Shown here: positions 61,486 through 64,000 of the stretch, piece by piece
Layout: every line of letters begins with the position of its first letter
Position numbering within the stretch: the first letter of the stretch is position 1
Assembly: GCA_034008185.1 (NCBI GenBank)
Contig: CM067084.1
Coordinates: 63,378,599 to 63,442,598 of the forward strand
Origin: Gorsachius magnificus
Lineage: Eukaryota; Chordata; Aves; Pelecaniformes; Ardeidae
Reading direction: 5' to 3'
DNA: 64,000 bases
Notes under the pieces: model-generated
Databases searched by the model: none
What the model was told of the DNA's origin: nothing
The model's input: only the letters and a program-made list of their open reading frames with translations
Translations under genes and position numbers: made by a program

Positions 61486-64000
61486 ATCGCTAGCGTCTGC
61501 AGCGAGTTGCTTGGGAGCGGGATGCGTTCCCTGCTGGGAGCTTTTAAATCAGATTACAGCTTCAGAGCCCCATTTCCCCTGGGGGGTGGAGGACCCTGCT
61601 GGGACCCCTGGTGCCGGGACCTGCAGAAAGTCTCCCTGCACCAAGTGCAATCAGAAGTTTGCTCCCAAAGAGTTTTATCAGTTTTGGCCCTGCAGGTTAC
61701 AGCCCTGTCAAGCCTCACCTGGGCAGTGCCGTTCCCATCAGCTGTACCATGGATGCATGCGTACGTGTTGCATTGGGCTAGTGACAAGTGAAGTGACCTG
61801 GAGTAGCCAGAAAATCAAACTTAAAAAGCACACGGGTGATACCAACCTATCTTAGGCTGCCAGAAGCTTGGTGGTCCCAACAACTGCCCGTTGCAGAGTT
61901 ACCGGGGGCCAGCAGACAGCAGCTAGCACACTTTGCTGAGTGCCACATTGCTTCTGCAAGAAAGAAATTACAATTTCCTCCCAAATGGGAATTTCCTCCC
62001 AAAGCTTGCTGGGAGGTTGTGGGGATTAGCGCTTTCCATCCAGCCCCTCACCATCCTTCCCTGCTGAGAAACGCGCTGGCCGCCCCATGCCCCACAGGGA
62101 CATGAGGGCCCGGCTCCCCACGCTGTTGCTCCCATGTTACCTGGGACTCGGCTCCCGGCTCACCAGGACTGCAGTGGGAATGGGATGAGGGGAAGTTATC
62201 CTGGCATACGTCCTCATCTGCAATAAAACATGGTTTTCTGTAATGACGCGGGTTATTATTCAGCAGATACAGTAGAAGGAGTATTAAGATTCGGTTGTAA
62301 TTGTGTGTTTGGTGTTGTGTGTGCTGTACGCAGAGGGATGATGTACTATGTTACGTATCCCCAAAGTCTCCCTGACAAATACTCCATGAAAAAAAACCCA
62401 ACCCAAACCCAGTGTCTTCTAAATCTGCCATTCAAAAACCAATCCCGTAAGTGCTATTTTGTTGAAAATAGTTCTGGGGTATTTCATCAAGCCATGTTTT
62501 CTCAGACCTCAGGGTTCTTTGCAATGGGCTTTAATTCTGAGAACTTAAGTCAAAAAGTCGTTGTATTTAAGGACTAATTGATGTCGATAGCTATAAGGAA
62601 AGCTATTGCGAATACCCCCTTTTTTTTTCTTATCCAGGCTCTCTTCATCTCATGTAAATGTTTCAGAAGCATTTTTACTCTGCCTTAAGGCATTTCAATT
62701 AATGCTCAGATACATGCCGATAAAAGCTTTACCGTATGGTTGTTTACTCTGAATTCCCTAGTATTCAGCAGCAGATTTAGGACATCAATAGGTAGCAACA
62801 ACTAACATGCAAAAGTGAATTAAATCTTTTTCTCTTGAGAGACCTCACATTTTCCACGTTGTTTTCGGAAGGCTGTGCTCCCTCCATACTGGCAGAGCGC
62901 GATCTCTCTTGCAGGGGCTCGGCAGGGTTTCCCACTGGAGTGGTACCATGCCTGTAGCTTGGCGGTGGTTGTGCCCAAAATGAACCGGGGACAAGACCAT
63001 TCCTATCTCATCCTGATGCACCACGACATTGCAGTAATATTCACGATATGCAAGGGTATTTAGAAAGCAGCTGTGATACCCTGCAAGGGGAGTTTGCAGC
63101 TGACAGCACTGACCTGACAGACATAAACCTCCGGGTTAAGATAGTTTAAATAGACTTGTAGTTACTGCAATTATTCAGTGCTGAAACTCTACAATTCATT
63201 GTAAATCCCTTGGATTACTCCCTTCCTTCTCTAAAAGGCAGCAAAAAAAACTTTTCATGGCCTTGTAGGTTTCTGCTGTTTATTTTGACACTTTAAAGAT
63301 CACTTTAAAATGACATGAGATGCATTGATGGCTTTCATGTGATATGAAAAGTTGGTTTTATCATTGATCCCTTTAACATGTTGAAAGTAATATTTATCCG
63401 GTTTGCACTCGTGGAGCCAAGTCTGTTCTAGTTGATTGGAGAAGGGGCTTTGGATGTGCAGCACTGTGGAGTTTAAATGATGTGTTTACAGGCAGAGGGA
63501 GACTTTTCTGTAATACTTCTGTAATATTGCAGTATTACTGTAACAGTACTACTGTATATTTCTGATACACTGATATTTTCACATAGGTTCTTCCAGTAAT
63601 ACGAGGGTCAGTCTTCCCCACAAGCAATCCAGTAGATTGACTAGCACTTCTAAGCATGAGACAATCTATCTGAAAAGGTTGCTGGTATTTAAAAGTAGAT
63701 AAAAGAGTGTAAGAAAAACCTGAAGCCCAAGCAAAGATAATTGAATGATTTTCTGCAATGGTTTCACAGTCTCTCAATGTTCTCCAGTTGTCTTTTTTTC
63801 TGCTTTCTAGTCTTAGTGTGCTATGTCTAGGCTGAAGCAGATGTTACTGATTTGCATGCGGTATCATTTTATTTGTAGAATAATAATATACATATGTATA
63901 GTATATTGCTGAGCAGGACCCTGATCTGGAAAGAGAGGAAGAAAAATTCATGAAACCTATGACAGAGTACGCTGTGTGAACCTAAGGAAAATATCTAGAT
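61486..64000. other. Non-coding stretch, no gene seen
   Basis: No gene is recognised. Open frames at 61418-61855 (145 codons) and 62230-62577 (115 codons) match nothing I know, and the first starts inside the CR1 relic. The block 63120-63400 is AT-rich and repeat-free. An octamer ATTTGCAT is at 63850-63857 and a 14-bp palindrome TATACATATGTATA at 63887-63900. Confidence 0.5.

Noticed and set aside
61418..61855. 145-codon plus-strand open frame with cysteine-rich segments
   Set aside because: It begins inside the CR1 relic and has no recognisable zinc-finger spacing or family similarity.
1..64000. LTR retroelements, DNA transposons, tRNA/snRNA genes, microRNA hairpins and CRISPR arrays
   Set aside because: I looked for terminal repeats, known RNA signatures, common microRNA seeds and regularly spaced repeats and recognised none. 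By-eye scanning could miss decayed or lineage-specific cases.

Overview
The window looks like non-coding bird DNA, either an intergenic stretch or a very long intron. The clearest evidence is a set of nine confident CR1 LINE fragments spread across it. Several carry the avian CR1 3' tail (ATTCTATG octamers) or decayed pieces of the CR1 reverse-transcriptase ORF. I found no convincing protein-coding gene, tRNA, rRNA, microRNA, DNA transposon, LTR element or CRISPR array. The longest open frames (182, 170 and 152 codons) are about as long as chance predicts in 64 kb, show no family I recognise, and partly overlap CR1 or homopolymer runs.

Layout. Positions 1-18.6 kb are mostly single-copy sequence with one very old CR1 piece (3.16-3.57 kb), a 26-bp minisatellite (3.84-3.94 kb), a poly(A) tract preceded by AATAAA (7.03-7.07 kb), a CpG-enriched patch at 8.25-8.52 kb, a C-rich/G-quadruplex tract (9.84 kb) and a short, dense CpG-island-like segment (12.24-12.51 kb). 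Positions 18.6-25.2 kb hold three CR1 pieces, one of them an old relic of the reverse-transcriptase core. Positions 26-48.9 kb are largely single copy, with small tandem duplications (26.35, 32.46 kb), homopolymers, a GT tract and a G-quadruplex motif. Positions 48.9-52.0 kb contain three CR1 pieces in about 3 kb. Positions 52-64 kb contain CpG-rich patches, a cluster of TGACA cores (53.5 kb), a GC-rich VNTR (57.55-57.71 kb), two old CR1 relics of a type I associate with turtles and crocodilians (57.1 and 61.25 kb), and a homeodomain-type motif cluster (59.3 kb).

No genes work together here. Any function is more likely to be regulatory: several AT-rich, repeat-free blocks look like conserved non-coding elements, but only a cross-species alignment can show that. 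All repeat assignments rest on remembered family consensus features, not on a database search. Species and host gene cannot be determined from the sequence alone.
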